Shown here one piece after another: positions 34,206 to 41,901 of a stretch of 64,000 nucleotides of DNA (positions are counted from its first letter, which is position 1; each line of letters opens with the position of its first letter). The translations under genes and the position numbers were made by a program. Where the stretch lies: positions 193,623 through 257,622 of the forward strand of contig NZ_KE384358.1 in NCBI RefSeq assembly GCF_000425385.1, written 5' to 3'. Below the pieces are notes generated by a model that was not told the DNA's origin, did no database searches, and saw nothing but the letters and a program-made list of their open reading frames with translations. The stretch is from Pseudoduganella violaceinigra DSM 15887. Its GTDB lineage: Bacteria; Pseudomonadota; Gammaproteobacteria; Burkholderiales; Burkholderiaceae_D.

Positions 34206-35519
34206 ATGAAATTCACTAAACTGGCATTAATACTGACGTTGACCTGGGGCTGCAGCGCAGCCTCCGCCCAGCAGGCTGCGGCCGCAGCGCCAGACGCAGT
34301 GGCGCTGCCGACACCCTCGAGCACCGCGCAAAAACTCTATTCCGCCGCCAAGGCCGACCTGCTGCAGGTGCGCTCGCTGTTGAAAACCGGCCGCACCCAG
34401 TCGTCGGTCGGCTCCGGCTTCCTGGTCGGCACGTCCAACCTGGTGCTGACCAACTACCACGTCGTCTCGCAGTTCGCGCTCGACCCGGATACCTACACCG
34501 GCGAATGGGTCGATACCGCCGGCCAGCGCGGCAACATCGAGCTGCTGGCGGTGGACGTGCTGCACGACCTGGCCGTGGTGCGTGTGAACCGCTACGGCAC
34601 CGGCTACTTCAAGCTGGACAAGCCGGCCGCCCTGACCCAGGGCCAGTACCTGTACTCGCTGGGCAATCCGCTCGACCTGGGCTTCGCCATTTCGGAAGGC
34701 TCCTTCAACGGCGTGATCGCGCGCAGCTTCTACGAGCAGCTGATGTTCACCGGCCCGATCAACGCCGGCATGAGCGGCGGCCCGAGCGTCACCGTGAACG
34801 GCGAGGTGGCCGGCATCAATGTCTCCAAGCGCCTGGATGGCGAACTGGTATCGTTCCTGGTGCCCGCGCGCTATGCCCAGGAGCTGCTGAAGCGCGTCGA
34901 GCCGGACGCCAAGCCACCCAAGGATTTCACCGCCGTCGTCGCCCAGCAGCTGCTGGTGCACCAGAAGGCCATGATCGACCAGCTGCTGGCCAAGCCGCTG
35001 ACCGCCAAAGCCATGGGCCCCTATTCCGTGCCGGTGCGCGAATCGGAGCAGATGCGCTGCTGGGGGCGCTCCAATGACCGCGATTCGTTCTCGGTGGAAG
35101 TGACCAACTGCGCGATGGAGTCGTCCCTGTTCGTCTCCAGTTCACTGCAGACCGGCCAGGTGCAGATCCAGCACCAGTACATGAAGAGCACCGGGCTCGA
35201 TGAAGTCCGCTTCGCGGTCTTGTCCAGCAACTCCTTCAAGAACGAGAACTTCGGCAGCCACAAGGACAAACGCCTGACCGGCCCGATGTGCACCGAACAA
35301 TTCGTCAAGAACAGCACTCTGCCGATGCGCGCCGTGATGTGCGTGCGCGCCTACCGCAAGTTCGACGGCCTGTATGACTTCGCCCTGCTGACCTCCAGTA
35401 CCGACGAAGGCAAGATGAACCTGCAAAGCCGGCTCGATGCACGCGGCGTGTCGTATGAAAACGGCATGCGCGCCTCGCGCGCCTTCCTTGAATCGCTGGC
35501 GCGCGAGGGCAAGAAATGA
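34206..35519 (+). CDS. secreted trypsin-like serine protease
   Basis: A 437-residue precursor with a signal peptide (MKFTKLALILTLTWGCSAASA). The catalytic triad of the chymotrypsin fold is visible: LTNYHVVS (His), VLHDLAVVR (Asp) and INAGMSGGPSV (Ser; GMSGGP in place of GNSGGP). The C-terminal 200 residues have no recognised PDZ domain and are of unknown function; they include paired cysteines (MRCWGRS, TNCAME and others) suggesting disulfides. Its stop overlaps the FHA-membrane protein gene by 4 nt, so the two probably form one periplasm-to-membrane unit. Confidence 0.9.
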   Translation: MKFTKLALILTLTWGCSAASAQQAAAAAPDAVALPTPSSTAQKLYSAAKADLLQVRSLLKTGRTQSSVGSGFLVGTSNLVLTNYHVVSQFALDPDTYTGEWVDTAGQRGNIELLAVDVLHDLAVVRVNRYGTGYFKLDKPAALTQGQYLYSLGNPLDLGFAISEGSFNGVIARSFYEQLMFTGPINAGMSGGPSVTVNGEVAGINVSKRLDGELVSFLVPARYAQELLKRVEPDAKPPKDFTAVVAQQLLVHQKAMIDQLLAKPLTAKAMGPYSVPVRESEQMRCWGRSNDRDSFSVEVTNCAMESSLFVSSSLQTGQVQIQHQYMKSTGLDEVRFAVLSSNSFKNENFGSHKDKRLTGPMCTEQFVKNSTLPMRAVMCVRAYRKFDGLYDFALLTSSTDEGKMNLQSRLDARGVSYENGMRASRAFLESLAREGKK

Positions 35520-36493
35520 ACGGCCCTTTCTTCATCGAGACCCTGGCGCGCAACGGCGACGTACTGCACCGGCACCGTGTCGACAAGCTGCCGATCACCA
35601 TCGGCCGCGGCTACAACAACGATTTCATCCTGGACGACGCCCATACAGCGCCGACCCATGCGGTGGTGGAGCTGGCCGAAGACGGTGCGCTCGTGATGCG
35701 CGACCTGGGCAGCCAGAACGGCATCGTCGTCCATGGCAAACGCCAGGGCTCCGTGCCGATCAACGGCACCACGGTGCTTCGCCTGGGCCACACTCGCCTG
35801 CGCGTGCGCGACGCGGCCTTCCCGGTGGAGGCCGAAGTCGCCGACACCACCATGCATGCCTGGGAAGGCGGCGCCCCGGCGCTGGCCGGCCTGGCCCTGA
35901 TCGCCCTGTTTGTCGGCGTGACCGAAGCACTGTCCGATACTGGTAATTTCCAGGCCATCCGCTACCTGCTGGTGATCGCGACCGGCGTCGGCGTGGGCAC
36001 GGTCTGGAGCGGCGTCTGGGCGCTGGCCAACCGCCTGTTCGGCGGACACGCGCGGCTGGGACGCCACCTGTTCATTCTGGGCAGCGGCCTGGTGGCATCC
36101 GGTGCGTGGAAAGCCTTGAGCAGCGTGCTGGCCTACGCCTGGTCGGCCGAAGTATTCACGCGCTATGGCAACCACGTTGTCATGCTGATCCTGGTGGCGA
36201 TGATCTACAACCACCTGCGCACCATCAAGCCGCACAAGCCGCGCGCCTTCATTACATCCTGCGCGGTGTTCGTGGTGCTGGGATCGGGCCTGATCCTGAT
36301 GCGCAATTACGAGGCGGCAGGCCGCCTGCGCGACGAACTGTATATGTCCGTGATGCTGCCGCCGGAGGTACGCCAGAGCAAGGACCACAGCGTCGATGAA
36401 TTCATCGGCGACGCCGCCAAGCTGAAGGCGGCGGCAGATGCGGCGCGCCAGTCCTCGAAGCTCAAGAAAGACGACGAGGACGACGACGATTAA
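35516..36493 (+). CDS. FHA domain membrane protein
   Basis: A 325-residue protein with an N-terminal forkhead-associated domain (about 18-100): the phosphothreonine-binding landmarks are IGRGYNNDF, the THAVV segment and LGSQNGIVV. It is followed by about five transmembrane segments (roughly 118-275) and a charged, acidic tail ending KKDDEDDDD. FHA domains read phosphothreonine, so the protein would link a Ser/Thr kinase signal to a membrane function, yet no kinase or phosphatase is nearby. The 4-nt overlap with the secreted protease gene is the main context clue. Function unknown. Confidence 0.85.
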   Translation: MNGPFFIETLARNGDVLHRHRVDKLPITIGRGYNNDFILDDAHTAPTHAVVELAEDGALVMRDLGSQNGIVVHGKRQGSVPINGTTVLRLGHTRLRVRDAAFPVEAEVADTTMHAWEGGAPALAGLALIALFVGVTEALSDTGNFQAIRYLLVIATGVGVGTVWSGVWALANRLFGGHARLGRHLFILGSGLVASGAWKALSSVLAYAWSAEVFTRYGNHVVMLILVAMIYNHLRTIKPHKPRAFITSCAVFVVLGSGLILMRNYEAAGRLRDELYMSVMLPPEVRQSKDHSVDEFIGDAAKLKAAADAARQSSKLKKDDEDDDD

Positions 36494-36900
36494 TGTGCGT
36501 AAGGCGCGCCGCGCAGTTCGACGGTGTTGCCTTCCGGGTCGTTGACGTAGATCGACGGCCCCTCGCCTTCCGCGCCGTAGCGCGGCTCCGACGGGCCATT
36601 CTGCACGTCGTGTGCGCTCAGGTGGGCGCGGATCGCCGCCTCGTCGAACGGATCGACGCGGAAGCAGAAATGGTCGACATTGCGGCCCTCCTTGCCCGGC
36701 GCGGCCCCGCCCATCCTGCCCAGCTTCTTATCGACCGGCACCAGGTCCACCAGCGAGCTGCCGGCCCGCAGCTGAATCAGGCCGATCTCGTCCTGCCGGC
36801 GCTCGATCGTGCAGCCCAGTACTTCGGTATAAAAGCGGATCATGCGCTCGGCATCGACGACGCGCAGCACAATATGGTCAATTTCTCGAATCTTGATCAA
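36490..36900 (-). CDS. VOC family protein (glyoxalase/dioxygenase superfamily)
   Basis: A 136-residue single vicinal-oxygen-chelate domain with metal-ligand candidates in IDHIVLRV (His9), VDHFCFRV and NTVELRG (Glu). The start is a TTG at 36900: GGAG lies 7 nt before it and the domain begins two residues later, whereas no ATG would keep the domain intact. Members include glyoxalase I, fosfomycin-resistance proteins and dioxygenases; the exact reaction is unknown. Its stop overlaps the converging FHA gene by 4 nt. Confidence 0.85.
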   Translation of the reverse strand: MIKIREIDHIVLRVVDAERMIRFYTEVLGCTIERRQDEIGLIQLRAGSSLVDLVPVDKKLGRMGGAAPGKEGRNVDHFCFRVDPFDEAAIRAHLSAHDVQNGPSEPRYGAEGEGPSIYVNDPEGNTVELRGAPYAH

Positions 36901-36915
36901 TCCAGGTCTCCTTGT

Positions 36916-37794
36916 TTATGCGTCTGGAACGGGGTTGCTGCCGGAAACGGGCACATAGCGCCCGCCACGGAATTCGAATTTCATGGTCTGGTCGACGCGC
37001 TGCGCGGGGGCGTTGCCCTGCTTGCCCGCCTTGCTCACTGCGCCCGTAAAGCGCAGCGTCAGCGCGCCGGGTGCGGCATTGCGCGCTGTACCGGCGCCGA
37101 TGATATCCCAGCGGCCTTCGATGGCATAACACTGGCCAGGAGGCGCCTGCTCTTCGCGCCCATCCGGCTGCGACATGCCTGGCAAGATGGCGCCAAGCCG
37201 GTCAACGCAGTCATGACGCGCGTAAACATTCCCACCTTTGATCTTTTGCTGCAGTAGCGGCTGCGCCTTCACGCCATCCGCGCCGAGGGCGTACAGGGCG
37301 AACAGGTCCACGCAGTGGCCTTGCCAGCAACTGCCCCACGCCACGTGCACAGCTTGGGCCGTCGCGGACAGCGGCGTCACACTGATCTGCGCCTGGCCCT
37401 CGAACCCCTTCAGGTCGAACGGCTCCTGCCGTTTGACCACCTTCCAGCCATCCTTGCCGGGCTTGAAGGTATAGGCGGCCAGACCGAGCGGCGTGCCATG
37501 CGCCACTTGGGGTGCGCCACCATCGCCTGCCGGGGTCAGCGTGGCCAAAAGCACGATACGGTCCGGCGCCACGCGCACGGTCTGTTTTGGTACGACGATC
37601 ACGCTTCTCTTCCCTTGCTTCCTATCCCATCCGCGCGTCACCGCGTTACCTGGGATCGACTGCACGCGCCCGCCCTCCTCGTCACTCCATGTCGGGAAGG
37701 CGATTTGCAGCAACTCATCGGGCTGGGGATCGACCGCCTGCGCGAAGGCCGGCACGGGGACAGTGAGCAAGGCAGCGAACAAGGCGTGATTCAT
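36916..37794 (-). CDS. secreted hypothetical protein
   Basis: A 292-residue protein with a signal peptide (MNHALFAALLTVPVPAFA, cleavage before QAVDP). It has cysteines in GSCWQGHCVDL, HDCVD and GQCY but no recognised domain. The gene begins 10 nt after the stop of a 100-residue hypothetical gene, and its own stop lies 15 nt before the VOC start, so the three may form an operon. No function can be assigned. Confidence 0.7.
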   Translation of the reverse strand: MNHALFAALLTVPVPAFAQAVDPQPDELLQIAFPTWSDEEGGRVQSIPGNAVTRGWDRKQGKRSVIVVPKQTVRVAPDRIVLLATLTPAGDGGAPQVAHGTPLGLAAYTFKPGKDGWKVVKRQEPFDLKGFEGQAQISVTPLSATAQAVHVAWGSCWQGHCVDLFALYALGADGVKAQPLLQQKIKGGNVYARHDCVDRLGAILPGMSQPDGREEQAPPGQCYAIEGRWDIIGAGTARNAAPGALTLRFTGAVSKAGKQGNAPAQRVDQTMKFEFRGGRYVPVSGSNPVPDA

Positions 37795-37804
37795 GAAGCG
37801 TCTC

Positions 37805-38107
37805 CTAGATTCGCAAGCGGCGGCGGTCGTTCAGGAAAGTCTCCAGCTGCGCAGGCGCCAGCACCTTGACCGGATCGCCATGGAAGACGTACAGATAGGG
37901 CTCGCCACCCAGCCGGTCCGTCATTTTCGCCAGCACCAGAAAGCTGGTGCCGAGCGGATAAACTGCCGTGTCGCGCAGCTGGCGCGAACATTGCACCCGC
38001 ATCTCCGGGCTGAACGCCTGCCCATTCACCGGGCGCACAACAACCTGCCCGCCCTCTTGCACCGATTCGACCGCCACGTCGCGGTAATCAAAAGTGTCTC
38101 TTGTCAT
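37805..38107 (-). CDS. small hypothetical protein
   Basis: A 100-residue protein without signal peptide or membrane segment, with one central Cys (MRVQCSRQL) and a hydrophobic strand pattern (GTSFLVLAKMTD, PYLYVFHGD). It was not recognised. It sits 10 nt upstream of the secreted hypothetical gene on the same strand, suggesting co-transcription. Confidence 0.65.
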   Translation of the reverse strand: MTRDTFDYRDVAVESVQEGGQVVVRPVNGQAFSPEMRVQCSRQLRDTAVYPLGTSFLVLAKMTDRLGGEPYLYVFHGDPVKVLAPAQLETFLNDRRRLRI

Positions 38108-38157
38108 TCCACCATGTTACCTGATCCGCCTCCATCCGGGTACCGCGTGGCGGCAAG

Positions 38158-39036
38158 TCACTTCTCGTGCAACACAAACGGCTTGCCGCGCGCCCAGCGG
38201 TTCGACGACAGCGAAAACGTCAACGCCCGCACCTGGTGATACCAGCCGGCGGGGACGTAGAGCATGTCGCCCGGCTGGACGATAAGCTCGATTGTTGCGG
38301 CCTGGCGGGCTAGCGGATAGCGCTCGAAGTCCGGTGCCTCCGGATCGAAGGGGCTGCCGAACAGCACCGGGTTGGCTTCGCGCGTATACAGGAATTCATC
38401 ATGGTGCGGCGGCGCGAGGAAAATCCGCTTGCTGCCCCACACCTGCGCGAAGATATTGTCGTCAAAGTCGCTGTGCAGCGGTGTGACCGTTCCGGCCGGG
38501 CCGATCCAGAAGCGCGGCGGTCCCATCTTCTCAAAATACGTTGGCCAGTGACACATGCTGTTCAACTCGCGCAGCTCAAGGTTGCCGAGATACGGCGGCA
38601 ATCCTTCGGCCGCTTCCGCAAGGTCGAGGTATTCGCGCATGGTGGTGTCCAGCATGGCGCGGTCAGGAGCAAAGGCGGTGCCGATGTAATCGCCCACGCG
38701 TGCTCGCACATGCACAGCCCCGAAGCGCTCACGCAGCACTTCAGGGCCCAGCGCACTGATCGGCCACTTTGCGATTGCGCCCGGAATCAGGAACGGCAGT
38801 CCTGCGCGGGCACGGGTGCGGAACTCGGCGGCGCTGGGCATGCGCAAGCGCGGCACTTCCGTCATCGCCGGCAGCTTGCGCGAAGCCTGCCGGATCGCGT
38901 CGCGCATTTCCTGCATCGACGCGACGCCGCGCACTTCCGCATCGCGGCGGGCGCGCGCTTCGGCTTTCGCAAGCCGGGCGGCTTCGTCAGGCGGCAGTGT
39001 GCGCGAGGCCTCGAGCGGGGGCAAGCGTGACGTCAT
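38158..39036 (-). CDS. cupin-like (cupin_8/JmjC) Fe(II)/2-oxoglutarate oxygenase-like protein
   Basis: A 292-residue protein. An Arg/Ala/Glu-rich helical N-terminus (1-60) precedes the JmjC/cupin_8 fold (about 75-270). The metal ligands are seen as TPLHSDFDDN (HxD) and, about 80 residues on, GDMLYVPAGWYHQVR (His); FAQVWGSKRIFLAPP is the usual strand between them. Family members hydroxylate proteins or small molecules. The target is not evident. It precedes ispF on the minus strand, with a 4-nt gap, so it may be read from the ispDF promoter. Confidence 0.87.
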   Translation of the reverse strand: MTSRLPPLEASRTLPPDEAARLAKAEARARRDAEVRGVASMQEMRDAIRQASRKLPAMTEVPRLRMPSAAEFRTRARAGLPFLIPGAIAKWPISALGPEVLRERFGAVHVRARVGDYIGTAFAPDRAMLDTTMREYLDLAEAAEGLPPYLGNLELRELNSMCHWPTYFEKMGPPRFWIGPAGTVTPLHSDFDDNIFAQVWGSKRIFLAPPHHDEFLYTREANPVLFGSPFDPEAPDFERYPLARQAATIELIVQPGDMLYVPAGWYHQVRALTFSLSSNRWARGKPFVLHEK

Positions 39037-39040
39037 GGAC

Positions 39041-39538
39041 TTAAGCGCCCTGGCGCAGCACCAGCAGCGCCACGGCTTCGGCGTTGATGCCTTCTTCGCG
39101 CCCCAGGTAGCCGAGCTTCTCGTTGGTCTTGGCCTTCACATTCACGTGTCCGGACGGCACGCCAAGGTCGGCGGCGATATTGGCCGCCATGGTGGCGATA
39201 TGCGGCGCCATTTTCGGACGCTGGGCGATGATGGTGCAATCCACATTGCCGATGTCGTAGCCGGTGGCGCGCACGCGCTTGGCCGCCTCGCGCAGCAGTA
39301 CACGCGAATCGGCGCCGCGGAATTCTTCCGCCGTATCCGGGAAATGCTTGCCGATGTCGCCCAGCGCCGCCGCGCCCAGGATGGCGTCGGTGATGGCGTG
39401 CAGCAGCGCATCGGCATCGGAATGTCCGAGCAGGCCGCGCTCGTGCGGGATCTCGACCCCGCCCAGTATCAGCTTGCGGCCTTCGGCCAGGCGATGCGAG
39501 TCATAGCCCTGGCCGATTCGGAATGGAAGTTGCGTCAT
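39041..39538 (-). CDS. ispF: 2-C-methyl-D-erythritol 2,4-cyclodiphosphate synthase
   Basis: A 165-residue enzyme of the non-mevalonate isoprenoid pathway, converting CDP-ME 2-phosphate to MEcPP with release of CMP. The Zn ligands and nucleotide site are in GYDSHRLAEG, GGVEIPHERGLLGHSDADAL and the IGKHFPDT motif. The start overlaps the ispD stop by 4 nt, the usual ispDF arrangement. Confidence 0.97.
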   Translation of the reverse strand: MTQLPFRIGQGYDSHRLAEGRKLILGGVEIPHERGLLGHSDADALLHAITDAILGAAALGDIGKHFPDTAEEFRGADSRVLLREAAKRVRATGYDIGNVDCTIIAQRPKMAPHIATMAANIAADLGVPSGHVNVKAKTNEKLGYLGREEGINAEAVALLVLRQGA

Positions 39539-40218
39539 TGTGAATCCTGTTCTAAATACATTTCTGCGACCGCGATATCGGCCGGCAGCGTCACCTTCAG
39601 GTTGCGCGGATGGCCTTCCACCAGCATCGGCGAGAAGCCCAGCATTTCCACCGCGCTGGCGTCATCGGTGATCGCATTCGGGTCCGGCGCCAGCGCCAGC
39701 GCGCGCACCAGCAAGGCATAGGAAAACATCTGCGGCGTCTGCGCCAGCCAAAGACCGTCGCGCGGAACGGTCTGCACCGCGCCCGAACGCGTGGACTTTA
39801 CCGTGTCCACCACAGGCAGCGCAAGCAGGCCGCCGCCTTCATGCTCGCCAACGGCGGCAATCAGCTTGGCGATCAGCGCCGGCGTCAGGCCTGGCCGCGC
39901 GGCATCATGCACCAGCACCATATCGTCGTCGCCGAGGTCGGCACGCATCGCGCGCAAACCGTTCAGGATCGATTCCATGCGGGTCGCGCCGCCGCAGCGC
40001 AATACCGTCGCGCCGCGCTCGGGCGTGATGGAATCGATGTATGCGTCGTCGGGACTGACCACCACATAGGTGTGCTCGATCAAATCGCTGTGATGGAAGG
40101 CGTCCAGCGTGTGCTGCAGCATCGGCACGCCGCTGATCGACAAATACTGCTTGGGCGTGGCCGCAGCCATGCGCGCGCCGACACCGGCGGCGGGAATCAG
40201 TGCAAAGTATTTTTTCAT
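39535..40218 (-). CDS. ispD: 2-C-methyl-D-erythritol 4-phosphate cytidylyltransferase
   Basis: A 227-residue cytidylyltransferase of the MEP pathway. The CTP-binding signature LIPAAGVGARMAAATPKQY is at the N-terminus, with the active-site lysine in the KST motif (TVKSTRSG). The start at 40218 gives the standard N-terminus and overlaps the previous gene by 4 nt; the frame extends further upstream without homology. It couples to ispF. Confidence 0.97.
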   Translation of the reverse strand: MKKYFALIPAAGVGARMAAATPKQYLSISGVPMLQHTLDAFHHSDLIEHTYVVVSPDDAYIDSITPERGATVLRCGGATRMESILNGLRAMRADLGDDDMVLVHDAARPGLTPALIAKLIAAVGEHEGGGLLALPVVDTVKSTRSGAVQTVPRDGLWLAQTPQMFSYALLVRALALAPDPNAITDDASAVEMLGFSPMLVEGHPRNLKVTLPADIAVAEMYLEQDSQ

Positions 40219-40922
40219 TTTCTGCTGCGCGTCTTCCTCAAAATGTTCTGGATCTCGCCGTTGCAAGCTTTGCTCAGGCGGGCATATTCGGCGGGCGAAT
40301 CGATGAGGGCTTGCTGCACCTCCACTCTGGACATTTCAGCTTTAATATAAGGCATCCAGCCGCTGTCGATCTCATGCTCCAGCGCCGAGCGCGCCGTACC
40401 GGCCGGGGCATAGAGCGGCTTGGCTTCGAAACGCCGCGCCAGGGCGCTGCGTACCACTTCCTCCACCTTCACCAGGTGGTCCATATAGGCATTCATATGC
40501 CGCAGCTCGTGGGACAGGATTTCCGCGTAGCCGCAGGTCCCCGGCGGGAATTCGCTGCCGACGTAGATGCGCACGGGCGCATAGGTCAGCTGCACCTTGA
40601 TCTGCGGCGCCACGCATTCGTAGCCACTGGCCGGATCGGTCAGCATCGGGCCGTCCAGGCCGATCTGCACGCGCGATTCGGTGCGGGTCAATCCCAGCAC
40701 ATAGCCGTTGGCCGGCATTTTCTCGGTCCGCATCGCCGACAGCTGCTTGTAGGAGAGCTGGGTATTGACCGTATAGCCGCTCTGGCGCGCCGACAGTACC
40801 GAGACCGTCTTGCTGATCGTGTCTTCGCAGCGGATCTGGAACGGCGTGCGCTGCGCCTGCGCCGCCTGCCCCTGGTCCGCCGCCAGGGCGCTTACCAGCA
40901 ACAGGCGGCAGGGCGCGCCCAT
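40215..40922 (-). CDS. putative secreted metal-dependent protein with HELRH motif
   Basis: A 235-residue protein with a short, weak signal-like N-terminus (MGAPCRLLLVSALAA). Residues 138-142 read HELRH, inside SHELRHMNAYMDHL, which fits the zinc-peptidase pattern HExxH followed by further His residues. The rest shows no recognised domain; conserved-looking elements are RIYVGSEFPPGTCGYAEIL just before the motif. It lies between a NUDIX gene (4 nt) and ispD (4-nt overlap), so it is co-expressed with isoprenoid synthesis. A secreted Zn-dependent protease of the DUF922-like kind is plausible but not proven. Confidence 0.75.
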   Translation of the reverse strand: MGAPCRLLLVSALAADQGQAAQAQRTPFQIRCEDTISKTVSVLSARQSGYTVNTQLSYKQLSAMRTEKMPANGYVLGLTRTESRVQIGLDGPMLTDPASGYECVAPQIKVQLTYAPVRIYVGSEFPPGTCGYAEILSHELRHMNAYMDHLVKVEEVVRSALARRFEAKPLYAPAGTARSALEHEIDSGWMPYIKAEMSRVEVQQALIDSPAEYARLSKACNGEIQNILRKTRSRK

Positions 40923-40926
40923 GGCC

Positions 40927-41484
40927 TCAGTCCAGCTTCCAGGCGCCGGAGCGCAGTTTGTCCAGCCAGAAGGTGCCGATCACCGTCTTCACATCGGTGA
41001 TCTTGCCGGTACGGACCCATTCCAGCATCTCGTCCACCGTGGCGGTGATGGTTTCGATGAATTCGCCGTCGTCCAGCTTCACTTCGCCGGCGCTCAGGCC
41101 GCGCGCCAGGTAGATGTCCAGGTGTTCGTCCGAGTAGGCGATCGCGTTGTGGATGGTGCTGACGAATTGCCAGTCGGCGGCGGCGTAACCGGTTTCCTCT
41201 TCCAGCTCGCGGATGGCGCAGGCCAGCGGCTCCTCGCCCGGGTCGATCTTGCCGGCCGGGAGTTCGATGAAGACGCGGTCCAGGGGATAGCGGTACTGGC
41301 GTTCCAGCAGCACGCGGCCGTCGTCCAGAACGGGCAGGATCACGACCGCACCGGGATGTTTGATGTATTCGCGCTTGGTGTGCTTGCCGTCCGGCAGGCT
41401 GACCGTGTCGCGGTGGACTTTGAGGAAGCCGCCGTCATAGGCGAGACCGCCCTCGATTCGAGTTTCTTTTAGGTGCTTATCCAT
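40927..41484 (-). CDS. NUDIX hydrolase (ADP-ribose pyrophosphatase type)
   Basis: A 185-residue protein with a complete NUDIX box: GKIDPGEEPLACAIRELEEETGY (about 90-112), followed by a PxLA-type region. Members cut nucleoside diphosphates linked to another group, ADP-ribose being the usual substrate of this subgroup. The ATG at 41484 begins the protein (MDKHLKETRI); seven codons upstream another ATG (41505) would lie inside the palindromic repeat and is less likely. It is the first gene of a minus-strand set with the HELRH protein and ispDF. Confidence 0.92.
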   Translation of the reverse strand: MDKHLKETRIEGGLAYDGGFLKVHRDTVSLPDGKHTKREYIKHPGAVVILPVLDDGRVLLERQYRYPLDRVFIELPAGKIDPGEEPLACAIRELEEETGYAAADWQFVSTIHNAIAYSDEHLDIYLARGLSAGEVKLDDGEFIETITATVDEMLEWVRTGKITDVKTVIGTFWLDKLRSGAWKLD

Positions 41485-41506
41485 GTCTTTTCTTGAATCC
41501 GGCAAG

Positions 41507-41597
41507 GCGGGGGCAGACCCCCAGCACTCTTGCGGCCGGCGGGAATACCCATGGCTGCAGCAGACCGGGGTCTGCCCCCGCCCTACCGGTTTTTAAC
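41507..41597. repeat. dispersed palindromic repeat, copy 2 (perfect 16-bp arms)
   Basis: The arms 41507-41522 (GGCGGGGGCAGACCCC) and 41567-41582 are exact inverted copies with a 44-nt spacer, followed by CTACCGGTTTTTAA. It lies between the NUDIX gene and DUF2818, and on the minus strand after the nuo operon. The core sequence and flanks recur near 33.4 and 61.2 kb. Confidence 0.75.
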
Positions 41598-41895
41598 GGT
41601 GTTTACGCAGGTAGCGTACCACGAAGCCAGGGAATGCAAATACCAGGAAGGCGAAAGCCGCGACCCAGTAGAACTCCCAGGTCTGTGGAAATACGGTGCC
41701 GATGCGCGATTCGAGGGCCATGCCGATGCCGCCGATGGCGGCATACAGCACGGCCAGTTCCGCCAACCGCATCGCAAATGGCTTGCGTGCGGTCTTGAGC
41801 GGAACCAGGCAAAACGCCTTCTCGTTCACGAATGGCAGGTTGGCGGCCATCACTGCGAGCAGGATGACCAGCCAGGAAGATGCATTGACATCCAT
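41593..41895 (-). CDS. DUF2818 family membrane protein
   Basis: A 100-residue protein with three hydrophobic segments (about 7-27, 44-60 and 70-95) and the family start SSWLVILLAVMAANLPFVNEK. DUF2818 genes follow nuoN in many Burkholderiales, and here only 6 nt separate them. The function is unknown; an accessory role for complex I is an inference from this constant position. Confidence 0.9.
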   Translation of the reverse strand: MDVNASSWLVILLAVMAANLPFVNEKAFCLVPLKTARKPFAMRLAELAVLYAAIGGIGMALESRIGTVFPQTWEFYWVAAFAFLVFAFPGFVVRYLRKHR

Positions 41896-41901
41896 GCAGG
41901 A

